NCBI GenBank assembly: GCA_032716605.1
Contig: CM064495.1
Coordinates: 24,955,760 to 25,019,759, forward strand
Length of the DNA stretch: 64,000 nucleotides
Direction of reading: 5' to 3'
From: Paralithodes platypus
Taxonomy: Eukaryota > Arthropoda > Malacostraca > Decapoda > Lithodidae
The position numbers and the translations under genes were made by a program. Numbering within the stretch: the first letter of the stretch is position 1; every line of letters begins with the position of its first letter. The notes under the pieces were generated by a model. It was not told where the DNA came from, ran no database searches, and saw only the letters and a program-made list of their open reading frames with translations. Below, piece after piece: positions 10,682 through 22,169 of this stretch.

Positions 10682-11135
10682 CTGAGGATCTTACGACAAG
10701 TCTGTAAGTCAGTAACGGAGGACAGTCTGTAAGTCAGTAACCAGAGGGACAAGTCTGTAAGTCAGTAACCTGATGACCTAGCTAGGGCAAGTCTGTAAGT
10801 CAGTAACCTGAGGACCTAGGACAAGTCTGTAAGTCAGTAACCTGAGTACCTAGGACAAGTCTGTAAGTCAGTAACCCGAGACCTAGGACACGTCTGTAAG
10901 TCAGTAACCTGAGGGACCCTAGGACACGTCTGTAAGGTCAGTAACCTGAGGACCTAGGACAAGTCTGTAAGTCAGTAACCTGAGGACCTAGGACAAGTCT
11001 GTTCAGTAACCTGAGGACCTAGGACACGTGTGTAAGGCCGTAACCTGAGGACCTAGGACAAGTCTGTACGTCAGTAACCTGAGGACCTAGGACAAGTCTG
11101 TAAGGCCAGTAACCTGAGGACCTAGGACAAGGTCT
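10682..11135. repeat. 34-bp minisatellite, right block
   Basis: About thirteen copies of the unit found at 7885-8130, with small insertions and deletions (for example AAGGCCAGTAACC near 11102). It begins directly after the A-rich tail of the Jockey element. Confidence 0.9.
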
Positions 11136-11633
11136 TGAAAGGAATCTCAGGTTCTGGGGATTATTAGGGATGCTACTCGGGACTGCAGCTTGGAGAATGA
11201 CCATCAGAATCAAGACATATCCGTGCAAAACATAGAATTGCCTTTTCAACTTGATACCATTATTATTACCGATTACTTTGGTCCAGAATAGAATCATGTT
11301 TTATGCCCAAATGACAGTATATTTAGTGGATAACACATATACTCCAGTATGTTTTAGGCTAATTTAGATATGCAAATAAAATATATCAGGTATGGTTTTA
11401 GCCAAATACTCATTGGGTTTTCTTTGGGTTATATTAGGCAATTAGTCTTCGTATACTGGACAATAAAAAGCAACTTAGATTAGTTTAGACAAGGGGCTTT
11501 TCCTGTAAACTTTAGTATTTCGAGATAAGAAAATACTAATGTAAATAAAATTGATTAATCCTGTGAAGTAATGTAGATTATATAAACACTAGTATATTGA
11601 TGAGAAGCACTGTTAGCACTCTCCAATTACACA
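11136..11633. other. AT-rich interval with no recognised feature
   Basis: No coding similarity, tRNA or clear repeat structure was recognised. A 92-codon minus-strand ORF that overlaps the minisatellite has no recognisable features. Confidence 0.6.
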
Positions 11634-12130
11634 GCCCGTAGCCCTAGTAGGTAGAGCTCTCGTCTCACACACGAGGGGTCGGGGGTTCAATCCCCGGCCA
11701 GGCGGAGACAAATTGGGCTTGTCTCCTTTCATGTGTTAGCCTCAGTTCACCTAGCTGTAAATAGGTACCTGGAATAAGTGGACGACGTTGTGACGTCCCA
11801 TCGGGGTTGGCAAAAAATGGTACAAGGCGAGATGGGTATCATATGGTTCACCTAAGCTGATGGCTACCTAAGCCTTCGGGCGAGACGGTACCGTCTATAG
11901 TGAGAATGGTACCATACAGATCCACCCTAAGCCTTCGTTTTCCGATGTCGCCAATTGGCTAAATACAGACTACACACACATCCACAGCCATTCCAACAGT
12001 ACATAAACACTTAAACATGCATTTCACGCAATACATTCCCAGTTAAGGAGGCGCGATAATAATGAGCTTAGCTCGCCATTGCGTGATTCCCCGTGACGAA
12101 CAAGTAACTGAGTAACTGAGTAACTTATTT
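11634..12130 (+). mobile_element. tRNA-Val-like SINE
   Basis: The head (about 11638-11703) folds like a tRNA. The anticodon stem CTCGT/ACGAG encloses loop CTCACAC (anticodon CAC, Val). The T-arm GGGGGTTCAATCCCC contains a good B box near 11685-11695, and a degenerate A box lies near 11646-11658. A tRNA-unrelated body follows, including GTAAATAGGTACCTGG near 11757. It ends in a short tandem run of GTAACTGA before 12130. The lack of a clean acceptor stem and the long body indicate a SINE rather than a functional tRNA gene. Confidence 0.72.
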
Positions 12131-12339
12131 ACTTTATGGAAGGTGTAAGAGGACCCTCAGTGAGTGAGGTCTGATATGCTACTGACTGTTCTAGCGAGAT
12201 GCTTGGCTGAAGATGAGTGTCACACAGGGCCGGATTTATAAGGGGGCAAAGGGGGCAATTGCCCTGGGGCCCCTGCCAGAGGGGCCCCCCAGACTAAGAA
12301 CTTCATAAAAAAATAATAATAATAACATTAGTTTTATTA

Positions 12340-15232
12340 TTGATAAAGCGAAAGGAGGAGTGGGTGTTCTGGTGGCTGAAGAGCTTGCGGAAAGTGTGCT
12401 TCAGATTACGAGAGTTAGTGAAAGGCTGATTGTTTTGAAGTTGAAAGTTGGTGAAAGAATTCTGAATGTGATATCTGCATATGCCCCACAGGCTGGTCTA
12501 CAGAAAGAGATAAAAGAGGACTTCTGGAATGACACCGTCAGTGTCATTTCAGGCCTCTCGGAGAATGAAATAACAATCGTGGGACCTGAATGGTCACGTG
12601 GGAGCATCTGCAGATGGATACGAGGGGGTACATGGAGGAAATGGTTACGGAAGGAGGAATCTGGAAGGCGAATATATATTGGAGTCCTGCGTTGCACTCA
12701 ACATGGTTGTGTGTAACACGAAGTTCAAGAAAAGACTGAGCCATCTGATCACATATAACTCTGGGGTCTCGAGTAGCCAGATAGATTACTTCTTGGTTAA
12801 CAGGAAAGACTGGAAACTGGTTCGAGATGTAAAGGTCATCCCGAGCGAAGAATGTATCCCCCCAGCATAAGCTACTTGTGTGCGACATGAGCTTATACAG
12901 AGATCCTAAGCACAAGAAGGTATACATACCCAAAAGGAAAGTGGCTGCTGAAGAACAAGGAAGTTAGGGATAGGTTTCATAGTGAACTGGAGGAAATGAA
13001 TAGAAATAAGGAAGCTAGGTCTAACGATGTAAATAGTCAATGGAACTTTCTTAGGCATTGCCTTATCGCTGCCACTGACAAAGTCTGTGGGAAAACAAAG
13101 GGTCACCCCAGGAATAAGACCTCCTGGTGGTGGAACGATGAGGTAGAACATGCTGTGAAAGAGAAAAGGAGATGCTTAAAAGCATGGAAGAAGGGAGGCA
13201 GCAAGGAGGAATACCAGGCAGCTAAACGAACTGCCAAAAGAGATATTTACAATGCTAAAAAAGGCATTAAAGACCTGGTCCTCGAATAAGTGTGTAACAC
13301 TGACAATCCCAATGGGATCTTCAACCTAGCTAGGCGAGTTAAAAATTACAGTAGGGATATTACAGGTGAACAGTGTGTTAGAAACGATAATGGGAAGATT
13401 GTGTATGCAGAAAATGAAATCAGAGAAGCATGGAAGGCACACTATGAACGATTGCTAAATGTAGAGTTTGAATGGGATAAGGAACAGCTTAGTATCGAAA
13501 AACCAATATCTGGACCCCCTCCTTTGATAGCACCAGCTGTAGTGAGCAACGCAATCAATAAAATGAAGGACGGTAAAGCTCCAGGGTGCTCTGACATTGT
13601 CGCTGAGATGATAAAAGCCTCAGGGGAGACTGGTGTCAACTTAGTCACTGAGTTGATAAACACCATTATTAAAGATGAGATAATCCCAGAGGATTGGCTC
13701 TAAAGTGTAATAGTAAATTATACAAAGGAAAGGGGGATGCGCTAGATAGAGGAAATTATAGGGGCCTGAAAATGCTTGACCAAATCATGAAGGTCTGTGA
13801 GAGAGTTTTTGAGGGTTTGATCAGGCAAAGCATCTCCATTGATGATATGCAGTTTTGGTTTTATGCCATGACGGGGTACAACCGATGCTATTTTCATAGT
13901 CAGGCAGCTACAGGAAAGATACTTACTAAAAGGCAGGGATCTTTTCTTTGTGTTTGTAGACCTGGAGAAGGCCTTTGACAGGGTGCCTAGAGATGTTGTG
14001 CAGTGGGCTATGAAGAAACTTGGTGTGGAAGAGTGGCTGGTGCGTGTGATAATTAAGATGTATGAGGATTCGCGAAGTGCGGTGAGGGTGAAGGGTGTAC
14101 TGAGTGATGTGTTCGCAGTCCGTGTTGGAGTCCATCAGGGTTCAGTGTTAAGCCCCCTCCTCTTTATTATGGTCTTGGAGGCACTGTCTAGAGTTTTTAG
14201 AGGCGGACTCCCGTTGAAACTGTTTTATGCAGACGATTTAGTCCTAATAGCTGACAGTATGAAAGATTCTGAGGCCAAATTCAGAGAATGGAGAGAGGGC
14301 ATGGTGAGCAAGGGTTTAAGAGTCAATATTAAAATAACCAAGGTTATGCATTGTAGATTGAGACGAGGCAATGTGGAAAAGAGCGGTGCATACTCATGTG
14401 CAGTGTGTGGAAAGGGTGTGGGCGTTAACTCAATTCAATGTAGCATCTGTCGATGTTGGGTACACCATGGGAGTAAGCGCTGTAGTAGAATAAAGGGACC
14501 CCTGCCGAAGGATAAGTCAGAAATAGAGAAATTTGAGTACGTAGTGTGCAAAGGCGAGCTTGTGTTAAGTGGTGATCCTGTGGCTGTGAATTTTGGAAAT
14601 GAGTCATTGGAGCTGGTGAACAAGTTTTGTTACCTAGGAGATACCATCTCTGCCGGTGGTGTGGCTGAGGCTGCCACTGTTGCTAGAATTAGATGTTTGC
14701 TGGGGGAAGTTCAGAGAACTGCTGCCAATCCTGACATAAAAGAATGCCTCTCCACTGAAGGGAAAGGTGTATGCCTCATGTGTTAGAAGTGCAATGACGT
14801 ATGCCTTATAAACATGGGCCACTAAAGTAGAGGATGTCAACAGAATGGAACGTAATGAGATGAGAATGGTGAGATGGATGTGTGGGGCCAGGCTACAGGA
14901 TAGAATAACAAATGTTGAGCTGAGGAGACGTTTAGGTATAAAGAGTATTAGCGAGGTGATGCGTACAAGTAGACTGGGATGGTATGGACATGTGAAGAGA
15001 ATGGATGAACAAAATTGGGTGAAAAAATGCAGGTATGTGATTGTGGAGGGAGCTGCACCAAGGGTGGATCGAGGAAGACCTGGGATCGAACTTTACGTGC
15101 CGATCTCAAATCCAAGAACTTGACAAGTGAAGTAACCCTTAACAGGGTTGCCTGGAACGCCGCCATTAGGACAAGAGACTGAAACTGCACGTATGTGTGG
15201 AACACTCAGTCCTAACATTTTATGTATGTAAC
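12340..15232 (+). pseudogene. RTE-type LINE (RTE-2), copy A, 5'-truncated
   Basis: It starts inside the endonuclease (GVLVAEELAESVLQITR at 12360). SAYAPQ is present, but the expected GGDLNG box is broken to GPEWSRG near 12580 by a one-base loss. The linker and RT span 12996-14330: APGCSDIVAEMIKA, FVDLEKAFDRVPRDVV near 13953, GVHQGSVLSPLLFIM near 14127 and FYADDLVLIADS near 14224. A PHD-like Cys/His cluster (14392-14570) follows, then the C-terminal GRPRK-style region up to about 15110. Stops and frameshifts occur near 12716, 13290 and 13700. RTE placement rests on similarity in style to BovB/CFDP2-like endonuclease-RTs. Confidence 0.82.
14392..14575 (+). other. PHD-like zinc-finger segment inside the RTE-2 ORF
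   Basis: The translated segment reads YSCAVCGKGVG.NSIQC, SICRCWVHHGSKRCSRIKG and later YVVCKGEL. Cys and His spacing (C-x2-C, C-x2-C-x3-WVHH, later Cys) resembles a PHD or RING-like metal-binding module. It sits between the RT palm/thumb and the C-terminal GRP region and is also recognisable, on the minus strand, in copy B at about 52390-52580. Nucleic-acid or chromatin binding is possible but not shown. Confidence 0.6.
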
Positions 15233-15479
15233 AAAGACAGGGTGCCAGGGGTCCCCCCCCCCCATTTTTGAATAGCTTGATAAATTGGTAACAGTAACAT
15301 ACTGAGAAAAATTAGCAAACAGTGTTAATCTAAAAAATATAATCATAAATGGGTCTATCATACAATGATGATGATTAAAAAATGTAGGTAAGGTAACAGC
15401 CATTTAATTAACACCTATGTAATTCATGGTCAGCATGAGCTGATGCTACTGAAGGCCTTGTAGATGGATACAACTCTAT

Positions 15480-16409
15480 TCAAAATGTCCTCAGAGATAG
15501 TGAAAGTGACTTGGAGCAAACACCTGAAGGAAGACATGAAGCTCGGGCATTGGGAGACAAATGGACTGTCTTGAAACTGCTCTGATGGCTAAGATCTGGA
15601 ACATAATTCTTGTATGGTTCAACAGTACAGTACAAGTAAAGCTTTCCTCATTTGATGTTGATCTGAAAAAGGTGATGGATCTAATTGATTCTCTGGAAAA
15701 GTTTCTGAAATCTCTTTGAGATAAGTATGAAGAGCTGGAACTGGATGCCAGGAACTTGTGTGGCAACACAGACTAATAATCAACTACAGGCAGGCCAAGA
15801 CAGAGAAACAAGCGATATGATGCAAACCCAACATCAGTCTCAGAGGAAGTTGTTTTTTCTCTCAGAGAAAAATTCAGATGTGAAACTTTCAATGTAATTT
15901 TAGATCCGTTGTCTGTTGCTTTACAACAACGCAGAGTAGCATACCAAGCAGTGTATGACAGGTTCAAAGTAATAGTTAACTTATGCAGTCTACCTGATGC
16001 AGAGATAAAAACTGAGGCTAAGAAACTTACCAGTGCTTTCCCTCAAGACTTCAGTAGTGTGTTTGTTGAGGAAATTGTCCATTTTGCAGTCTTTGCTAAG
16101 CTCAGGTCATGTCTCACTCCATCTTAGCAGGCGGTTTTACTACATGATGAAGGGCTTGCTGATACCTTTCCAGGAGTTAATGTAGCCCTTAGAATATATT
16201 TGAGCATGATGGTCACTAGTTTTTCGGGAGAAAGGTCGTTCAGCAAATTGGCACTGATAAATAATTATCTGAGAACCACGATGACCCATGAAAGACTAAG
16301 TGCTCTGTGCCTACTGGATGTCGAGACCAGTGTCCTCAAGATGATACAGTTTGATGAGTTAGTTAAAGACTTTGCAGATGCTAAGTGTAGAAAGAAAGAC
16401 TGTTTGTAG
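15480..16409 (+). pseudogene. hAT transposase, C-terminal half
   Basis: Fragments in plus frames match the order expected of ZMYM1-like hAT transposases. KVMDLIDSLEKFLKSL is near 15670, VVFSLREKFRCETFNVILD near 15850 and PQDFSSVFVEEIVHF near 16040. The dimerisation region LRIYLSMMVTSFSGERSFSK at 16191-16250 is followed by LRTTMTHERLSALCLLDVE. In-frame stops at about 15720, 15776 and 16126 interrupt it. The terminal KCRKKDCL before the stop at 16407 fits the family's C-terminus. Confidence 0.75.
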
Positions 16410-17066
16410 ATATTGTAGTGTGATGCATAAATGTAATGTATGACTTGCCAGTTCCAATTACCTATGTAATGTGTAATTTGTAAATTTGGTGATTTGCTGC
16501 AGGCTGGACAGATTTTGCAAAACATTTACTTATCCCAGTCTAATGACTTCAAAAGCGTATTTGCCAGGAACCTGTTTTTGACTTGCTCTTGTATATTGTT
16601 ATGCATTGTTATTGAGTGTGATTCATTTTAAACTTTTGTTGCTGATCGTGAATAGAAACAGGATAAACTAAACTTTATTATTCTTTGGCTCGGCTGTTAT
16701 TTAGTGTGAATAAAATCATATCTTATACAGCAGTATAAACAAAGAAAAACTTAGCAGTGATATGCATGATTTAAAGAAATAGAGGCAGAAATAAAACACT
16801 TCATACCTTATCTGATCACCAGTAATTTATATCTCTATGGCCTATATTACAAACTGGAAGTTGTAGTCAAAGTTATTCTTACAGTCAATACAATTGAGAA
16901 AAATAAAATCAGACTTCTTCTTTGGAAACAACTTATATTTTTTGTTTCGAAGAAATGCGGTTTATCATTTATTTTAGTTCACTTTTGTATTTGTCATGTA
17001 ATTTAATTTATATGTTGAGGGGCCCCCGAACCTGAAGTGCCCCGGACCCCCCAAGGTCTAAATCTG
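16410..17066. other. 3' non-coding part of the hAT element
   Basis: AT-rich sequence between the transposase stop and the GC-rich subterminal hAT end at 17020-17060. No ORF or RNA gene is visible. Confidence 0.6.
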
Positions 17067-17069
17067 ACT

Positions 17070-17290
17070 CGCTTGGTGTAGTGACTAGCATCTCGGACTT
17101 CCACCCAGAAGGCCCGGGATCACGCCCACGCTTGGCGCATTAAATATTTTTCACAAGCACTGAGTCGTTACCATCCCTCATGAGCAAGGGGATGGGGTAG
17201 TAGTACAGGACCCCAATGGAAATACGCCTAATCGGCCTTATTGGGCTATCCTTAGTTGGCTTAGCATGCACTAGCTTTAAGAACTATTAT
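17070..17290 (+). mobile_element. tRNA-derived SINE fragment
   Basis: A tRNA-like head (CTTGGTGTAGTGACTAGC as A-box region, GGCCCGGGATCACGCCC as a decayed B-box/T-arm) starts where the hAT end breaks off. A body containing GCACTGAGTCGTTACC follows, and ATTATTATTATT ends it. The anticodon region reads GGACTTCCACCC, possibly Glu- or Gly-like. It abuts the RTE-1 5' module. Confidence 0.55.
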
Positions 17291-20200
17291 TATTATTAAC
17301 CCCCCTGGGGGTTAGGGAATAGAATATGCCCCACGTGCCTTCTGCGTGTCGTAAGAGGCGACTATAGAGGTTGGGTCGGTGGGCTTGCGACCCCCACCCT
17401 GAAAAAATATCTAAGCAAAGAAAAACGAACGAACAGCCTCGGATGCGGACGGAACCTACGTTGACGAACCAAGACCGACTAAGGACATACCTTCGGACAT
17501 TCTGAAAATGGCTACGTGGAATGTTAGTGGCATGAATGATGGCACAAAAGAGAGAGAGGTTCTGGAAGTGTTAGTGAATGCCAGGCTGGATGTATGTGGA
17601 ATGACAGAGACCAAATGGAAAGGTTCAGATGTGAGAGAGTGGGAGTGTGGAATGGGTGTGTGAAGGAACAGCGAGAGAAGGTGCATGTTTGTTTGTAAGT
17701 AGCAAATGGAAGGAATGTGTAAGAGAGTATGGGTCTGTGGGTTCAAGGATTTTGTGGGTGAGAATGAAAGTAGGAATACAAACGTGGGTGATTGTATGCG
17801 TGTATGCCCCGACAGAGGATATACTTGAAAGAAAGAAAGAGGAGTTCTGGATGAATGTGGAGGCGTGCCTGGAGAAGTTTGACAAGAACGAAGGAATATT
17901 TCTGATTGGGGATATGAGTGGTAAGGTGGGTGATAGAAAAGTTAAGGGAGTGGTGGGAGGGTGGGGGGTACCATCAGAGGTGAATGGGAATGGTAGTGCA
18001 CTTGTGGACGTATGTGTGGGGAGGAGGCTGTGGATAGCTAACACCTTCTTCCGACACAGAATGATCCACAGGTACACGTGGAAACGAATGTTGACGATGA
18101 AGGATAAGACAGTGGTGGAACGAAAGTCATTGATTGATTATGTATGTGTGGATGAACGAATGAAGAAATCTGTGATGGATGCTAGGGTGTATAGGGGTAT
18201 TGTCTGATCATTATGTAGTGGTAGCTAAGGTTAGGATACAAAAGAAGTGGGTGAGGAGAGCTGGAGGGAGGCGAGAGGAGGGTGGAATGGTGAGAAGGGT
18301 GGAGAGGTTGCAGGAGGAGGAAGTCAGGGAGGAGTACAGGAGAGCAGTGGAAAGACGACTAGGTGGGTTCGACCTGGAAGTTATGGAGGAAGTGGAGGAG
18401 ATGAGCAAGGTGTTTAAGGATGAGATCTGTGCAACATGTGAGGAGGTGTGTGGAGTGAGGAGAAGAGGGAGGGGAGTGAAAGGTACAGCATGGTGGACAG
18501 AAGAGGTAAGAATAGCTGTGGAAGAAAAGAAGAAGGCATATAGAGAGTGGTTGGGTAGTAGAGGGAATGAAGATTTCGAGAGACAGAAACGAGCGAGGTA
18601 CGTGGAGAGTAAGAGGGTGGTGAAGAGAGTAGTGAAGGAAAGTAAGAGAAGAGTAGATGAGGAATTTGGAAGGAATCTGAGTGTAAAATGGAGGGAGAGT
18701 AAGAAACTGTTCTGGAAAGAAGTCAAGAAAGTTAGGGAAGGTAGCAACGGAAACAGTAAGGGTGTGAAAGATAAGAATGGGAGAATGCTAGCCGAGAAGC
18801 AAGAGAGAGTCGAAAGATGGAGGGAGTACTTCAGTGAGTTGCTAAATGTAAGGAATGAAGAGCCAGCAAACATAGCTGGATATGGTATGGGAGGGAGAAG
18901 AAGAGAAGTAGTGGAGGAGGAGGTGGGGATCAGGTCAGAAGTGTGGGAAGCCATGAAAAGAGTGAAGTTGGGGAAAGCACCAGGAACAGATGGAGTGTGT
19001 GGGGAAATGTTGAGGTATGGTGGTGAGATAGTGATAGAATGGGTATGGAAAATGTGCAAACTAGCATGGGAGAAGGGGAGTGCACCCGATGACTGGAAGA
19101 CTGGCATAATAGTCCCCCTATATAAGGGCAAAGGGGAAAGAGGAGTGTGTGGTAACCACCGAGGAATATGTCTTCTAAGTGTAGTAGGGAAGGTATACAG
19201 TAGGGTAGTGATTGAGAGAGTGAGAGTGAGAACGGAGAAATGGATAGGCGACGAGCAGGGAGGTTTTAGAAAGGGAAGAGGATGTGTAGATCAGATGTTT
19301 ACCCTGAATTGTGTTGTGGAGAAGTATCTGGAGAAGAAACAAAAGGTGTATGTTGCCTTTATGGACTTGGAGAAGGCCTATGACGGAGTGGATAGAGAAG
19401 GTTTGTGGAAAGTACTGTACTTAGAATATACGGAGTAGAGGGCAAGTTGCTGAAAGCAGTGAAGAGCATGTATGAGGGTGCAAAGGCGGCAGTACGTGTG
19501 GAGAGTGAGCAGAGCGAGTTCTTTGACCTGAATGTTGGTTTGAAACAGGGGTGTGTGATGTCCCTGTGGTTGTTTACTGTATATATGGATGGAGTCATGA
19601 AAGAAATACTATCAAGAGCAGTGGATGTTGGTGTATCACTGAAAAGGGAGGGAATTGAGTGGAAGCTACCTATACTGCTGTTTGCGGATGATACAGTTCT
19701 GATGAGTGATAATGAATGGGAGTTGCAGGGTCTGGTAAATGAGTTTGGAACAGTGCGAAAAACGGAATTTGAAGGTAAATGCGGGGAAGAGCAAGGTTAT
19801 GGTCTTCGAAAGGGGTGAAGTCACAGAGTGTGAGGTGAAGCTGAACGGTCAGGCTATGGAGATCGTCAACTCTTTTAAGTATCTGGGCAGTGTGTTGAGT
19901 AAAGATGGGACTATGGATGAAGAAGTGCAGGAGAGGGTAAGGGGAAGAGGGTTGTAGGAATGCTAAAAGCAGTAACAAGAAATAGGGTGGTCAGTATGGA
20001 AGTGAAGAAGTCCTTGCATGACAGTATGGTAATCCCGACACTGACTTACGGAAGCGAAGCATGGACGTTGGTTGAGAGACTCAGACCAAGAGTGAGAGCA
20101 GTGGAAATGAATTACTTAAGGAGTGCGTGCAGAGTTACATGGAGGGATAGACAAACTAATGAGGAAGTAAGAAGGAGGTGTGGTGTGGAGGTAGATGTGC

Positions 20201-20490
20201 TGGAAAGTGTGAAAAGGAACAACTTGAGATGGTTCGGCCATATGGAACGTATGGAAAGCGAGAGAATGACTAAGAGGGTGTACGAGAGCGAGGTGGAGGG
20301 ACAGAGAGGGAGAGGTAGACCAAATGAGAGGTGGAAGGATGGAGTGAGGAAGTACATGAACGAAGGCGGTGCTGGTTGGGGGGAGGGGCGTCGACTGACT
20401 GGGGACAGAGGTGCATGGGGCGGTTCGTTCGTGGCCACCCCTTCGGGGATCACGGCGTCAGGCAATAAATAGATAGATAGATTATTATTA
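17291..20490 (+). mobile_element. RTE-type LINE (RTE-1), copy a, nearly full length
   Basis: This is the longest RTE-1 copy. A 5' module (17299-17395) includes the palindrome CCCCCCTGGGGG and GCGTGTCGTAAGAGGCGAC. The endonuclease starts near 17507 (WNVSGMNDGTKEREVLE, GMTETKW, VYAPTED, LIGDMSGKVGD where the usual DxN is DMS, then SDHYVVVAKV). RT continues to the C-terminal domain (LRWFGHMERMESERMTK). The 3' end runs through CACGGCGTCAGGCAATAAAT into (GATA)n, as in RTE elements. It matches all other RTE-1 fragments in the window. Confidence 0.85.
17497..20472 (+). pseudogene. RTE-1 endonuclease-reverse transcriptase, frameshifted
   Basis: The polyprotein can be followed through ORFs 17647-18207 (EN), 18179-19438 (linker and RT), 19405-19818, 19739-19957 and 19960-20472. 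RT landmarks: LGKAPGTDGVCGEMLRYGG near 18967, VPLYKGKGERGVCGNHRGI near 19112, YVAFMDLEKAYDGVDREG near 19349 and LFADDTVLMSDN near 19680. It ends in a typical RTE C-terminus with GRGRPNERWKDGVRKYM. At least five frame changes make it inactive. Confidence 0.85.
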
Positions 20491-21027
20491 CAGTGCTCCC
20501 CCACTAAATGCGCCTTCAGTAAATGCGGATTCCCTATATGCGGTGGCTAATCAGAAATAATATATTTTAAGGACTCGGTAAATGCGGCTCGAAATTCTGT
20601 ATATGCGTTTTGGCCGTTTTGATTCAAGGGGAAATACGTACTTCCCGCCATATTACCGAGTGTCGCCTACCGAAAATGCGGCCGATAGATGGCGGGTTGG
20701 GAGCGGTAACGCATTCATCCCAATGTTAAGGTCATGTTTTTGCCCCCAAACACTACATCTTTGGTACAGCCACTTGACCAGCAGTCCTCTATCTAAGGTA
20801 ATTGGTGTTATATTTGTTGTTTTATTTGATACAGTATATCTAATGTAAAGTGTATCTTCTTTCAGAAATGGTTATTGGGTGGGTTATCGGGCTAAAAGGG
20901 GTTAGTTCGGAGGGGCTGTCTGACCATAAGCATTTATTCCCATTGATTATTAACTCCACAATATGCGGATTCCGTAAATGCGGCGCATTTTGCAGCCCAT
21001 ATAGGCGCATTTACTGGGGGTGCACTG
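20491..21027. mobile_element. Tigger-like MITE 1 (TA target)
   Basis: Terminal inverted repeats CAGTGCTCCCCCACTAAATG and, inverted at the right end, CAGTGCACCCCCAGTAAATG are flanked by TA on both sides, as in Tc1/mariner-pogo elements. TAAATGCGG motifs repeat inside. There is no transposase ORF, so it is non-autonomous (537 bp). Confidence 0.8.
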
Positions 21028-21089
21028 TATTATTACTCTGGTGTCACCCTGTAGTGTGACTCCGACCCAATACTAGCCATATTACTAGG

Positions 21090-21330
21090 ACTTCCTGGAT
21101 CACCTCAGGGTTCATGGGAACAGTGCTTGCCATCACAAGGAAGTGGTTGACATACAACTGACATGGCGTGTATTCTCTAAAGGGAGATTTACTAAAAATA
21201 ATATTACAGTACAGTATATCAATGTAGGCGAGTTCCCGGATCACCTCAGGGGTCATGGGAACAGTGTTAGCCATAACAAGGAATTTGTTGACGTATAACT
21301 GACTTAGTGTGTATTCTCTATAGGGATATA
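21090..21330. repeat. Two-unit tandem repeat, period about 141 bp
   Basis: GGATCACCTCAGGG..CATGGGAACAGTG begins at 21097 and again at 21238. Both are followed by similar CATCACAAGGAA / CATAACAAGGAA and GTGTATTCTCTA. The array looks ancient and is only two units long. Confidence 0.7.
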
Positions 21331-21469
21331 TACACGAACTAACTTACAGTTTGTCAAATGTAGGCTAACAAGTTATGTGAAATATCCCTAGACTTAATTA
21401 TAATATATACAGTAATGTAGTACTGTAGTATTACTGTATAGTATATACTGTATTTACCTAATTGCCTAA

Positions 21470-22010
21470 TTGTATTTACCTAATTGTAGTTTACAGGAGT
21501 TGAGCTTAGCTCGTGTTGTCCCGTCTCTCAGTCTACTTTTTATCAATTTTTTTTTGAAAATATGGATGTTCCTTGCCCCTACCACCTCCTCCTCCAGCCC
21601 ATTCCATTTGTCAATACATCTATAGGGGAAGCTAAACTTCCTGATATCGTTCTTGCAGGTAGGTCTTTTTACTTTGTAGCTGTGGCCTCTAGTTATTCCT
21701 GTATCCATAATTAATATATCCTCCCTATCCAGCCTCTCCGCCCCCGGGTACATTTGTACATCATTATCATGTCTCCCCTCTCTCTCCTCTCTTTTAGACT
21801 CGGTAGATTTAATTTGTCTAGCCTCCCTTCATATGGCAGTTCTCTGAGACTTGGAACCAATCTAGTGACTGCTCTCTGGATTCTTTCTAACTTGTGAACA
21901 TGCTTCTTTAGATGCGGGGACCACACCACTGCTGCATACTCCAATCTTGGTCTAATCATACTCTTCATAATTTTCGCTACCATGGTCTCATCCAAGTAGT
22001 TCATACTGTA
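21470..22010 (-). pseudogene. L2/CR1-group LINE, 3' end
   Basis: Reading on the minus strand from about 22005: MVAKIMKSMIRPRLEYAAVV, WSPHLKKHVHKLERIQRAVT and RERGDMIMMYKCTRG. A frame change then leads to FPYRCIDKWNGLEEEVV and the terminal IFKKKLIKSRLRDG. This is the C-terminal RT region of CR1/L2-like LINEs. The 3' tail (21455-21490) is a short tandem of GGTAAATACAATTA, typical of such elements. It is heavily 5'-truncated. Confidence 0.75.
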
Positions 22011-22169
22011 CTGTATGTGTGAATATGTGTGCAGCACAACTATATGGGCTGCTACACCTGTATTTGTGACATTTTCTGGAAGACCCAGGTGAGTGAGTGA
22101 GTGAGTGAAAGAAAAAGAGAATGAAAGACAAGACTTTTTCCTAGCAATATTCCAGCAATTTTTATAGCT

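Larger units (their letters stand above)
12225..17066 (+). mobile_element. hAT transposon (ZMYM1-type) with nested RTE LINE
   Basis: The left end CAGGGCCGGATTTATAAG resembles ends of hAT elements that encode ZMYM1-like transposases. Near 17020-17066 the right side has GGGGCCCCCGAACC, GCCCCGGACCCCCC and TCTAAATC, roughly the inverted counterpart. The final right-terminal bases (expected CCGGCCCTG) are missing where a SINE begins. The C-terminal half of the transposase lies at 15480-16409 and RTE-2 copy A is inserted at about 12340-15232. The N-terminal half of the transposase is absent, so this was already a deleted copy. Confidence 0.7.

Noticed and set aside
7880..11135. CRISPR-like array
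   Set aside because: The repeats are contiguous 34-bp minisatellite units without unique spacers, in a eukaryotic repeat context.
11638..11703. Functional tRNA-Val gene
   Set aside because: Anticodon and T-arm fit, but the acceptor stem does not pair well and a SINE body follows.
18211..19131. 306-residue minus-strand ORF opposite RTE-1
   Set aside because: Ser/Leu/Phe-rich shadow of the RTE-1 frame; equivalent shadows appear opposite the other RTE-1 copies.
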